DNA of 64,000 nucleotides from Heterohyrax brucei. Taxonomy: Eukaryota; Chordata; Mammalia; Hyracoidea; Procaviidae. The notes under the pieces were generated by a model. That model did not search any database. It was given only the letters and a program-made list of their open reading frames with translations, and was not told the DNA's origin. Location: the NCBI GenBank assembly GCA_028571685.1, contig CM053154.1:12370001-12434000 (forward strand), given 5' to 3'. Below, one piece after another: positions 55,392 to 64,000 of this stretch (its first letter is position 1; each line of letters starts with the position of its first letter). The translations under genes were made by a program, and so were the position numbers.

Positions 55392-55862
55392 TGTCATGGA
55401 TTAGATCATGTTCCCACCAAAATGTGTGGGTTGGTTTGCCTAGGCCTCCATTCCTGGTATTGTGTTATGTCCTCCTATTGTAAATCCTATCTCTGTGATG
55501 TTAATGAGAGGTTGGGCGGCAGCTGAGTTGGTGGGGCAGGACTCACTGTGTTAGGTGTTTTGTGCCTTGAAGCAGTCTCTTGAGATCCCAAGCAGAGAGG
55601 CTGGGGACCTCATACCACCAAGAAGCAGTGCCTGGAGCTCAGGACGACCCTCGGAAAGGACCCAGGTTCCTGGCCCTCCGAAACCTCCAGTCTAGGGGAA
55701 GATCTAATGACCAAGGCCTTCTTCCACAGAAAGCCTTCCCCCGGAGCTGGCAGTCTGAATTTGGACTTCTAGCCTACAGGGCTGTGGCAAAATAAAATTT
55801 CTCTTTTTAAAGTCATCGACTTGTGGAATTTTCTGTTAGAGCAGCACTAGCTGACTAAGACA
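55392..55862 (+). repeat. Solo LTR, MaLR-like, with perfect 5-bp TSD
   Basis: TGTCATGGATTAGATC start, AATAAAATTTCTC poly(A) region, GCTGACTAAGACA end; ACCAG on both sides (55,387-55,391 and 55,863-55,867). Confidence 0.9.
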
Positions 55863-56121
55863 ACCAGAAAGCTGCTTCGGAAATCTGGACCCTCAGGCAC
55901 AGCACTGAGCCATTCGGATGCCTCAAGGTCTAACCACCTATAACAACTGTAATTTAGACATCAAGCCCAAGTCTTCCCATTTCCTGGGACAGTCCTTATC
56001 CCCAGCCTTGTGATCATGGTAAGACCTTAAGAGTCACTATTCCAAATATATGCTCACTTCTGCCAGAGCAGTGGTAGCCACTCTGTTAACTTCATTGTTT
56101 TCAAGGCTCTACACAGATCAC

Positions 56122-56280
56122 GGAAACTCTGGTGGCATACTGGTTAAGTGCTACAGCTGCTAACCAAAAGGCTGGCAGTTCACATCCACCAGGCACTCTG
56201 TGGAACCTCTGGGGGGCAGATCTACCTTGTCCTACAGGGTCTCTGTGAGTTGGAACTGACTCCATGGCAGCAGGTTTATA
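56122..56280 (+). repeat. AfroSINE, short form
   Basis: GGAAACTCTGGTGGCATACTGG, in part, to GGAACTGACTCCATGGCAG. Confidence 0.9.
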
Positions 56281-56285
56281 TAAAT

Positions 56286-56435
56286 CACACAGCCCTGGTG
56301 GTACAGTGGTTAAGAGCTCACCTGTGAACCAAAAGGTTGGCAGTTTGAATCCACCAGCCACTCCTTGGAAACCCTCTGGGACAGTTCTATGCTGTCCCAT
56401 ACAGTCGCTGTGAACTAGAATCAACAGCAACAGCT
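56286..56435 (+). repeat. AfroSINE, short form
   Basis: CAGCCCTGGTGGTACAGTGG to GAACTAGAATCAACAGC; direct tandem with the previous copy. A 109-codon antisense frame across both is a shadow. Confidence 0.9.
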
Positions 56436-57164
56436 CTGTTTCCTTTCTCTTTCTGTTACATGCAGTGTACGGTGACAGTCTGAGCTGTCCACCTAGCTTA
56501 ACAATGGCTCTTTTAACTCAAATTTCAGACTTGGACACCTGCTACCTGTAGTCTCAGATTCTGCATATGAAACTCTTTCTGAGCCACTGACTCAAGAGGC
56601 TTCGTCTGGGAACAGTGAAGACACCGATCCACATCAGAGACTGGGGTGGGAGGGTTCCTGAAGGGGGTGAGTCAGTCCTGACGGGCGGCAAGTACACTCA
56701 ACAGCTATGCACACATCAACTTTACACACCCAGATTTGGTGACTCCTTTCACTTCAAAAATAGATGCCACTGCCTTTTAAGTTTGCACACCAGTGATCTG
56801 GATGGCCTTCCCAAGTCTCTTCCAAGTATAAAAACAGGGTCTGTGAAGTGCCTTAGTCTGTGTCATAAGGCTGTGTAGTAGGCATGGTGGTTACAGTGAT
56901 GAAGAATACACTAATACTCTCTGCTTGCTAGGGACCTGTTGTTTGTTCTTGAAAGAAACTGGCACGTGACAGTGATAAATATCCACAGGCAAAGTCACCA
57001 GAAAAGTCTATTTTATGTTTCTAAAAGGATTAAAATAAGATGGCAAGAGTCCTGAAACTCAGCTGGTACATGCCGCTTCTGTGTTAACTGGCTCAAGGGT
57101 TCCTCTCTCATTTGCCCATTACACAGAAAACCTAGGCTGAATAATACAAACAAAACCAGTTGTG
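56436..57164. other. Intergenic, downstream of the minus-strand gene
   Basis: No recognised repeat. The 87-codon frame at 56,615-56,878 has no recognisable domain. Confidence 0.35.
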
Positions 57165-57185
57165 AGTAGAAAAATCAAACTGGAT

Positions 57186-57191
57186 TTTATT
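57186..57191 (-). promoter_or_regulatory. Distal poly(A) signal
   Basis: Canonical AATAAA in the context TTTTAATAAAATCC on the minus strand, about 1.2 kb after the stop codon. Confidence 0.5.
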
Positions 57192-57557
57192 AAAATATAC
57201 ACAAGTCATCCTCCTTTTCCTTTATTTCTTCAGTACTGGGAAGGCAATTGAAGCAGCAGGACTCACAGACTGCAATGAGGGCCATCGTGAGGATCCAGGC
57301 AGCTGGCAAAGGCATTTAATGTTGTGCCTTCAGCTGCAGAGGGAGGTGGATTGGCATCTGTGTCACCTGGGGTCAGCCGTAGCTCTGAAATTCTGTTCTA
57401 GTTCTGTTACTACGAGCAAGTGCTATGGTTATGTATTAACTCTACACTAGCTACTCACGAGGAAAAGGGAATGAACACTGGCCTCAAAGGAGTGTTTTTA
57501 AGGAAGACAAGAGAAATACACAAGTTTGCTGCTTAAAAAATGCATTGATGCTACTGT

Positions 57558-57563
57558 TTTATT
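57558..57563 (-). promoter_or_regulatory. Alternative proximal poly(A) signal
   Basis: AATAAA in the context GTGTGAATAAAACAG on the minus strand. Confidence 0.35.
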
Positions 57564-58413
57564 CACACTAACCAGAATATATACACGAAAAATGTGTATC
57601 ATATGTTGCAAAAAATTCCATGTCCCATGAGAACTATGTAAACAATGTAAAATATTTCTACCACATAACAAAAGAAGAAAATCAGCATTCCCATTTAGGA
57701 TTATGAAAATATTTCAAGAATTTGAGTTTACAGTAAAACCAAGTGAAATATTATTATTACAGAACAGTCTTCATGAAGGAGCTTTATATCTAGAAGCAAT
57801 ACATTTCATACTTTCAAACACTTTGGTGTAAGTAAAATTAATACAAAGCAAAAAGGCCAAAAACAATAAAGTCCTCTACTTTGGTTCTCACACTAGCCAA
57901 AACTTTCGCAGCCAGGTGGCTGCATAACTACTTGGATGACACTTTTCCCGTGGAGCGAGCCACACTGCAGAGCCCTTCCCAGGACTGCTATGAAATATGA
58001 GAGCACTTCATGTCCTCCCACAACCACGCTCTTGGCAATAGCTTGAAAGGCTTTATAAACACCTCTGACTCAGCATGGGATGTAACAGATCTTGGTTACG
58101 TCCTTTTAACACATACAAATGATTCTCATGAAAGCAGCTCAGCACTACAATTCACATTTAAGACAGGATACCGCTGTTTGTTTTTAAAAAACCTATTACT
58201 ATAGTTTCTCAAGAAGTCTACACTTGAGTAAAAAGAGCAGACTGCACTGATTAAAAAATGCACGTTGCATGGCCCACTGACAATTGTTTAACAGAAATAG
58301 CCATCTGCATGCTACATACTTCTTCACTGATCCACATGACTCTGACAACTATACAACTAAGGTGATCTGAGAAATTTTTAATTACATCATTTTTTAGAAT
58401 TACATTTTCTCAT

Positions 58414-58610
58414 CTACACTGTCCAAATACGTGACTGAGATTCTTCATTGTCTCTTTGTTCTGTGTTATCTTCCTCTACATGAAGCCCTGTGCATGAGAA
58501 CTCTACAGTGAGAAGCTGTCGATGAATCCCTTTTCTGTCATCCATCACAGGAATAAACTGGGAATGTCCTCGGAGGATTTTCTCAGCAATGTAATTTATC
58601 CCAGGACTTT
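58414..58610 (-). CDS. Terminal coding exon of an unrecognised host gene
   Basis: Minus-strand exon of 197 nt: two leading nucleotides of a split codon, 64 codons and a TAG stop at 58,414-58,416. The acceptor is textbook: a CT-rich tract (58,614-58,655) then GTTTTCACAG. The peptide begins SPGINYIAEKILRGHSQFIP, runs through a basic VMDDRKGIHRQLLTVEF stretch and ends in an acidic, polar tail closing RIWTV. The frame has no repeat homology and looks like a structured beta/alpha segment followed by a disordered C-terminus. I do not recognise the protein. Having a real intron boundary argues against a processed pseudogene. Earlier exons should lie at higher coordinates; none was found with confidence before 64,000. 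Confidence 0.6.
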
Positions 58611-59414
58611 CTGTGAAAACAAACTTGAAAAAGAAAAAGAAAAAAGAAACCTAGATGAACTTCACAGGCTTATAGGAACCACATAACAGTGCAATGCTGT
58701 TCCTTTCTACAGTAAAAGAACCCACAGTCAGGTGCTGAACTCTCCTGAACAAACTTTGCCAACTGCCTCCCACTGTGACCTGACACTCTGTGAGCACAAG
58801 CCCTCAGAGAGATGCCCAGCAGTACCAGAGTGCCCTGAAGGGACTCAGCCACACAAGCTAGCCTGGTTATCTTCACTGCCAAGAGCTCAGAAAACACAAA
58901 AACTTCAAGTTAATTATCTATCACGCTAATCTGAGGCTTTTTAAAGAACAGCTCCAAAAGGACTAAAAGAACACATAGAAGAATTACTGGACCAAATACT
59001 TCCTGATCTACACTTGAACAAACTCTGTATAGAAGGCAAGCACTGTTAATATTCTAAATTAATTATTTTATACTACTAGGAACTTAAGTTTGTGCATTAA
59101 TTTTACAGATCCAAACCTGACAGGATCAAGTACAAGAACTAACAAAGTCATTACAGTGAATAAATCATATGTGAATAAAAGGGGCTTACTGAGTTTCTCA
59201 AATTATGTGACATTAAACTCTGCAGCTACTGCTGCTTCAGCTTTGTCTGTATTAGCTTGGGAGGGAGGGCGACAGGAACATAACTAAACCACCTCAGAAT
59301 TCATTTGGAGTAATGGCCCAAAATACAGTATACTGATAACGTGCAGCACTAGATACGAAAACCACAATTGTTACTCTACTGTATTTCACTGCTTCTAAGA
59401 CACTATCAACTATA
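58611..59414. other. Probable last intron, no recognised feature
   Basis: Begins with the acceptor's CT-rich tract. No repeat or exon recognised; small frames are incidental. Confidence 0.4.
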
Positions 59415-60095
59415 AAATGCTCCATCACCCCACGTACCATGACGAGCAAAGACACGCAGCGAAATGTCTTCAAAGCCTGTCAGCGGCCACTGGGGTCCCC
59501 ACTGGTCTCACCCCTTGATGACCAAAGAAGAATCAGGAAAACTACAGACAAGGGGAAGGTCTGTCCAGAGGACGAATGGACCAAGTCTACCACAGTCTCC
59601 ATGCACTGGACTGAGTCCAGCATACGCAGATGGTGCCAGGCTACCACCACTGATTGCTCAGACAGGGGTCAGATCAGAGAGTCTTGGACAGAGCTGGAGA
59701 AAAACGGAGAACAAAATTCTAACTCAAAAGGAAAAATCACAATTGTAGGCCCCATGGAGACTGGAGCAACTATGGGAGTAGAGCCCCTGGACACTCTTTC
59801 CGTGCAGTAATAAAGTTACTCCTAAGGCTCACCCTTCAGCCAAAGATTAGACAAGCCTATAAGACAAAACAAGACTTAAGGAGCCTGCCAGCCCAGGGGC
59901 AAGGACCAGAAGTCAAGAACGGACAGGAAAGCTGGTGATAGGGAACTCACGGTTCGGAAGGGAGAGTGCTGACCTGTTATGGAGTTGTTAATCAAAGTCA
60001 TATATCAGTCTGCACATGTACTGCTGAATGAGAAACTAGTTTGTTCTCTAAACCTTCATCTAAAGAACATTAAGTGGGGGAGAAAAAAAAAAAAA
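59415..60095 (+). repeat. L1 3'UTR, third type, copy 2
   Basis: Matches 44,570-45,145: AATGGACCAAGTCTACCA, CAGATGGTGCCAGGCTACC, GTGCAGTAATAAAGTTACTCC, in part, CCAGCCCAGGGGCAAG, GAGAAACTAGTTTGTTCT, and a poly(A) run at 60,083-60,095. The 123-codon frame within it is incidental. Confidence 0.75.
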
Positions 60096-60604
60096 GAGTC
60101 CAGGATAGGAAGTATAAGAGGAGGCCGAGATCCTCACAAAAAGAGACACCAAATGGCTACACCCTCAATAAGGAAAAGAAAATAACACTCTGTGCAAAAG
60201 GGGCAACAAAGATACTGCATGCCGCTTTCTTGACAACGAAAAAGGGAAAAAACAATCCCTAAAAATCTGAACTGGCAGCCTCCATAAATGGTGTGGTCTA
60301 AATCCACACTACCAGTGGAGTTCAAGAAAATCTCACGCAGAGACCTTAGCTGAAGCTGATTTAGGTTGGTAGCGCCCTCCAGTGACCAGAGGAGAAAACA
60401 CAAAGGAAGAACTCATTTCATCCAGGTAACAACAGACTGACTATAAAAAAAAATCTACGATTTTCCCAAGCATCTCACATTTAAAGATGCTCAAATCTGA
60501 AAAATACAGTTTGAAATCAATGAACCCTTATATACAGATAAGTAAGTCAAGAGACAAAATGAGAAAGCCTGGGAAACAAACATCTAACACATCAACAGCC
60601 ACCA
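60096..60604. other. Intronic, no recognised feature
   Basis: A-rich. The 89-codon minus frame at 60,134-60,403 lacks splice signals. Confidence 0.35.
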
Positions 60605-60765
60605 ACAACACCCAGTGCCCCTGAGTCAATTCTGACTCACAGTGACCCTAGAGGACAGAGTAAAAATGCCCCATAGGGTTTCCAGAGAGCAGCTGGTGGA
60701 TTCAAACTGTCAGCATTTGGTTAGCAGTAGTATCACTTAAGCACCACACCACAGGATCCCACATC
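60605..60765 (-). repeat. AfroSINE, short form
   Basis: CCAGTGCCCCTGAGTCAATTC, in part, through CAAACTGTCAGCATTTGG to CACCACACCACAGGATCCC. Confidence 0.85.
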
Positions 60766-62105
60766 AAAGACAAATTATTTACAAAGGGTAGATAATTCAG
60801 TATATGGCGCAACAAAAAATGATGAACTATTTAAGAAAGAAAGGACCCCTTTATTTTATATGACAATCTTCACTCTAAAGTCAAATGGAAAAATAAAACA
60901 ACATATAGCCTATATGGGCTATATGGGCTACAAGAAAACTTTAAAGTATCTAAATAATAGCTAATGTTAAAAACTGATCTACTATTTTTTAAATGCCCCC
61001 TAGACCAGAAATTCCTAAGCCATAACTAAAAATAAAAGGCAAATGTCAAAGTAGAGAAAAATATTTGCAATAACCTAAGGTTAAGGCACTTGGCTTGGCA
61101 ATATCCTTAAATACCAGAGTTATAAATCAAGAGGAAACAAATACACAGCTCCAGAAACATGCACAAAGGTCAGAAGCAGGCAACTGACAAAAGAAATATA
61201 AATGGTCAATCAGATATACCAGAAATACTCGACTTCACCAGCAATGGAAATGCAAATAAAAGCAACAATACAGCCATTTCTGGTTACTGAACTGGTAAAA
61301 ACTTTTTAAAATAATACCCAGCACTGTCAAGGTGCAGAAAACAAGCACTTAGATATACCAATGAGCATTTCTGGAATGTATTTGGGTAATTCATGTAGGT
61401 CAAAGCCTTTTGTGTGATATATTTGGATCCAGCAATGCCACCGTTAAACATTTATCCCAAGCAAATAATCATAAACGTGCAAAAAGTACGTATGATTACA
61501 TGTGACAATGGTTTCTAATAGTGAAAAATTGGCAAATCATCTAAAAATTCAGCAATGGGGGATAAGTTAGTTATTTTAACAAGCAGTAGCAGATCCATAA
61601 AATGGTTAATAATACAACTACTAAGTAGCATGTATCACTGAAGCATTGTTTAGTCCCATAAAATACCTGAGTAACTGAAGCGCCCATTGGTAGGGCACCA
61701 GGTAGACAAATTCATGGTGCAGCAGTTGGTGGAACAGTATACAACGGTTAAAAGGGAGGCAGTTCTCAAGTTCTGATACACACTGAAACAAACTGTGCCT
61801 GAAACAATCTTCTCTCCCCAGAATCTACCTGGCTTAGTGGCTCAATGTCCCTTTACCACTGAGGCTGATACACAGTATACATGCTGGCCACCTTCTGCAC
61901 AACAGCAACTTGCTCGCATCCCACAGGCACACCCCGTCCCCCTCACCCTGCTGCTCTGTCTTTCGTGCATTTGTCACCACCCAGCAGACCTGTCTGCTGT
62001 CTATCCACTGTCAGTCCTCCTCCAGAGGGGGTGCGAGCCTCGAGGACAGGCTTGGTTTGGCCCACTGCTGCAGACTGCAACGCCCACAGTACCACTTGGC
62101 CCTAG
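60766..62105. other. Intronic, mostly single-copy
   Basis: 60,900-61,640 has a worn L1-like look (CACCAGCAATGGAAATGC, CAGCAATGCCACCG) that I cannot confirm. 61,795-62,109 is GC-rich with overlapping frames in three phases and no domain. Confidence 0.35.
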
Positions 62106-62262
62106 ATAAGAAATGACGATGGATGGACAGACGGATGGGTGGAGGGGTGAGAAGATGGAAAGATGTATGGACGGCTGAATGGATGGACAGACGAAGGATA
62201 TGTGGGTGGGTGGGTGGATGGATGGATGTGTGGACGGCTGCATGGGTGGGAACACGACTGGA
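62106..62262. repeat. Degenerate GGAT-type minisatellite
   Basis: Irregular GATGGATGG, GACGGATGGG, GTGGGTGGGTGG units over about 150 bp. Gives Pro/Ser/His-rich antisense frames. Confidence 0.9.
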
Positions 62263-62501
62263 TGGCTACAGAACAATTTCCAAGATACAAAAGTAAGAAT
62301 GGTGTGTCTATTTTGCTACCCTTTTAAAAAGGAAAAAATGGCGTCTGTTTATGTCTATATTAGTACACGTCTGGAAGGGTACAAAAAACTGGGGAGACTG
62401 ACTGCATGTGAGCAGGGAAACTGGGGAGGAGGTACAGGAAGGAGATCCTTCACTTGTGCCACTTTTCAAAGCTGAACCAACTGTCTGTCTAACCCATTCA
62501 A

Positions 62502-62524
62502 AAACACACACACACACACACACG
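62502..62524. repeat. (CA)n microsatellite
   Basis: About eleven CA units. Confidence 0.9.
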
Positions 62525-62784
62525 TTGTGGGCTGATGTGGGAAAATTACACAGTATTCTTAAGGTGGGAAAGAACCAGGCTACAAAATGAGAAACAACAT
62601 GAAATACAGAGACTTACATAAAAGTCTGGACAGATACAGGCACTCTTACATTTCTGAGTGGTAAAACGATTCCTGTGGCTACCTAGTCTTTCCTCTGTTT
62701 TATAAGGTCTCTGCATGAGGTCCCACTGTTTTATAATTTTTTTTAAAAAACTGCTTTTTAAAAAAGTACACAGAGAAAGAAGCG

Positions 62785-62965
62785 CTTGAGTGGCACAAAC
62801 AGCTAAGTGCTCAATGACGAACCGAAAGGTGAGGCTGAACCCACAGAGGCGCTCGGGAAGACCAACCTGGCCAGGTCTGCGCAAGGGCACAGCCCATGAC
62901 GCAGTCCCACTCTGCGCACAGGGGTCACCGGGAGTCAAAACCAACTCCATGGCAACTCACATCAA
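62785..62965 (+). repeat. AfroSINE, alternative form, GC-rich
   Basis: CTTGAGTGGCACAAACAGC head, GACCAACCTGGCCAGGTC middle, tail GTCAAAACCAACTCCATGG and CATCAACAAC. Confidence 0.7.
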
Positions 62966-63089
62966 CAACAGGTTGTCAGGTTATCAACAGAGAGGGCATC
63001 TACTGAGCAGAAAATCTAGGGATTCGGTGAGAGGCACGGACCCTGGGTCCTATCACACAGTGACACGGTATAGTCTCAGCAATCTCCAC

Positions 63090-63990
63090 ATCAAATGCTC
63101 ATCATCTGCCCAAAACCTCTGGTCCTCACTATACAAGCCCACCCAGTTCCTCGGCTCTCCAGCCTCATCCTACCACCAACCCCACTTCTCCACCCTCCAC
63201 TGCCTCCTCTGTCATCTTGTCTAGATGACCTCACCCAGTCGGTGGCTTCAAATGGCAAGAATCTAAGTGATACTCCAAAGTTCCTGATTTTAGCTCTGAG
63301 CTTTCTTCTGAGGTTCAGATCAGCATCAACAGCTGACTTGACAAAAGCAACTCCCCAACTCCCCAACACTCCCTCAAAAACCAAAGGAACCACCGTTCAA
63401 CCAGCTGGTAAGAGTCATCCTTAACGCTTCTTTCCCTCAAACACTACAGTAAATTCATTAATAAATGCGCAACAAAACAGATCTGAATTCAACCCTCTCT
63501 CACCACTCCTCCTACTACAACCCAGTCCAAGTCTCCCCCGTCTGCTCTCCCTGCTTCCATCCTTCCCCTCTTAGTCCACCCTCCACCTTGCACAGAGAGC
63601 CACCTCTCTGAAGTCTAAGTCAAACCATGGCACTCCTCTTCCTGAAAGCCTCCAACATTACATGTGGAATCAAACACAACTGCTGTACCAGCGCCTTCAC
63701 AATCAGGCCCACCTATATCTGCCTCCTCCTGCCTCCCCTTCTCACCTTCATTTATCACCTCCAGCTCTACTGCTCTGCTGTCTGTCAAACAGCCTGTCTG
63801 GTCCCATCTCATGCTCTTTGCAGCCACTCTTGTTTCCACCTGGAATGTTCTCCTCCCAAACGTTCCTATGTGTATTACATTCTCATCATTCAAACGTCAA
63901 CTCAAAGGCCATCAGTTCAGCGCGGCCTACACTGCAAGTGACCCTGGTCACTGTCAACCTTCCTATTTGATCTTCTCCAAAGAACTTACT
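63090..63990 (+). repeat. L2 LINE, 3' region
   Basis: CTCTCCCTGCTTCCATCC, TCAAACCATGGCACTCC, CTTCCTGAAAGCCTCCAAC, CACAATCAGGCCCACC, CCTGGAATGTTCTCC, CGTCAACTCAAAGGCC in L2 order. Frames of 100-110 codons on both strands are shadows of a dead element. Confidence 0.7.
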
Positions 63991-64000
63991 GACCTCTGAA

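Larger units (their letters stand above)
57165..58413 (-). other. 3'UTR of the minus-strand gene
   Basis: About 1.25 kb without recognised interspersed repeats, AT-rich, following the stop codon of the terminal exon. It ends shortly after an AATAAA at 57,186-57,191. A second AATAAA at 57,558-57,563 could give a shorter form. Extent inferred from the signals. Confidence 0.5.

Noticed and set aside
57241-57420. Additional coding exon downstream of the terminal exon
   Set aside because: No open frame with splice signals; sits before a poly(A) signal and fits 3'UTR.
59439-59810. 123- and 94-codon overlapping frames
   Set aside because: Inside an L1 3'UTR; the copy at 44.6 kb has stops in the same place.
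62001-62290. Pro/Ser/His-rich minus-strand frames resembling repeats of PSIHP
   Set aside because: Direct translation of a GGAT-type minisatellite.

Overview
This 64 kb window is vertebrate nuclear DNA, and its repeats point to an afrotherian mammal. More than forty copies of a tRNA-derived SINE with the AfroSINE head (CCTGGTGGYGCAGTGG, GCTAACC, B-box GTTCGAATCC) and tail (GAGTCGGAATCGACTC) are scattered on both strands. Most lack an internal block of roughly 45 bp that a minority retain; that deletion is the known mark of the HSP subfamily shared by hyraxes, sirenians and elephants. RTE/BovB-type LINE 3' ends share the SINE tail, and several L1 3'UTR types are present. The best inference is a paenungulate, most likely an elephant; the species is not proven by sequence alone.

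Layout. 0-2.3 kb: remains of gammaretrovirus-like ERVs (protease remnant, an LTR, an envelope transmembrane remnant, a second LTR). 2.3-10.4 kb: SINEs, MaLR-like LTRs, a perfect 245-bp inverted repeat (4,632-4,876 and 5,788-6,032), and an ERV fragment set between two oppositely oriented mariner fragments (6.5-8.1 kb). 10.4-16 kb: a SINE cluster, an antisense L1 3'UTR and a second, sense copy of the same ERV LTR. 16-28 kb: mostly single-copy DNA with SINEs, one RTE 3' end and an LTR solo insertion. 28-49.5 kb: rich in L1 (broken ORF2 pieces and 3'UTRs, both strands). 49.6-57 kb: LTRs and an internally deleted Tc1/mariner-like transposon with terminal inverted repeats and a 189-codon transposase remnant (53,314-54,251). 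57-64 kb: the only good evidence of a host gene, a minus-strand terminal coding exon (58,414-58,610) with a long 3'UTR and a poly(A) signal, then SINE, L1 3'UTR, minisatellite and L2 sequence.

No RNA gene, CRISPR array or complete protein-coding gene was found. Apart from the terminal exon, the coding signals seen belong to decayed transposons or endogenous retroviruses. The window reads as a gene-poor interval lying downstream of one minus-strand gene whose other exons are expected at higher coordinates. All coordinates of old repeats are by eye and approximate to tens of bases; boundaries given with target-site duplications are exact.
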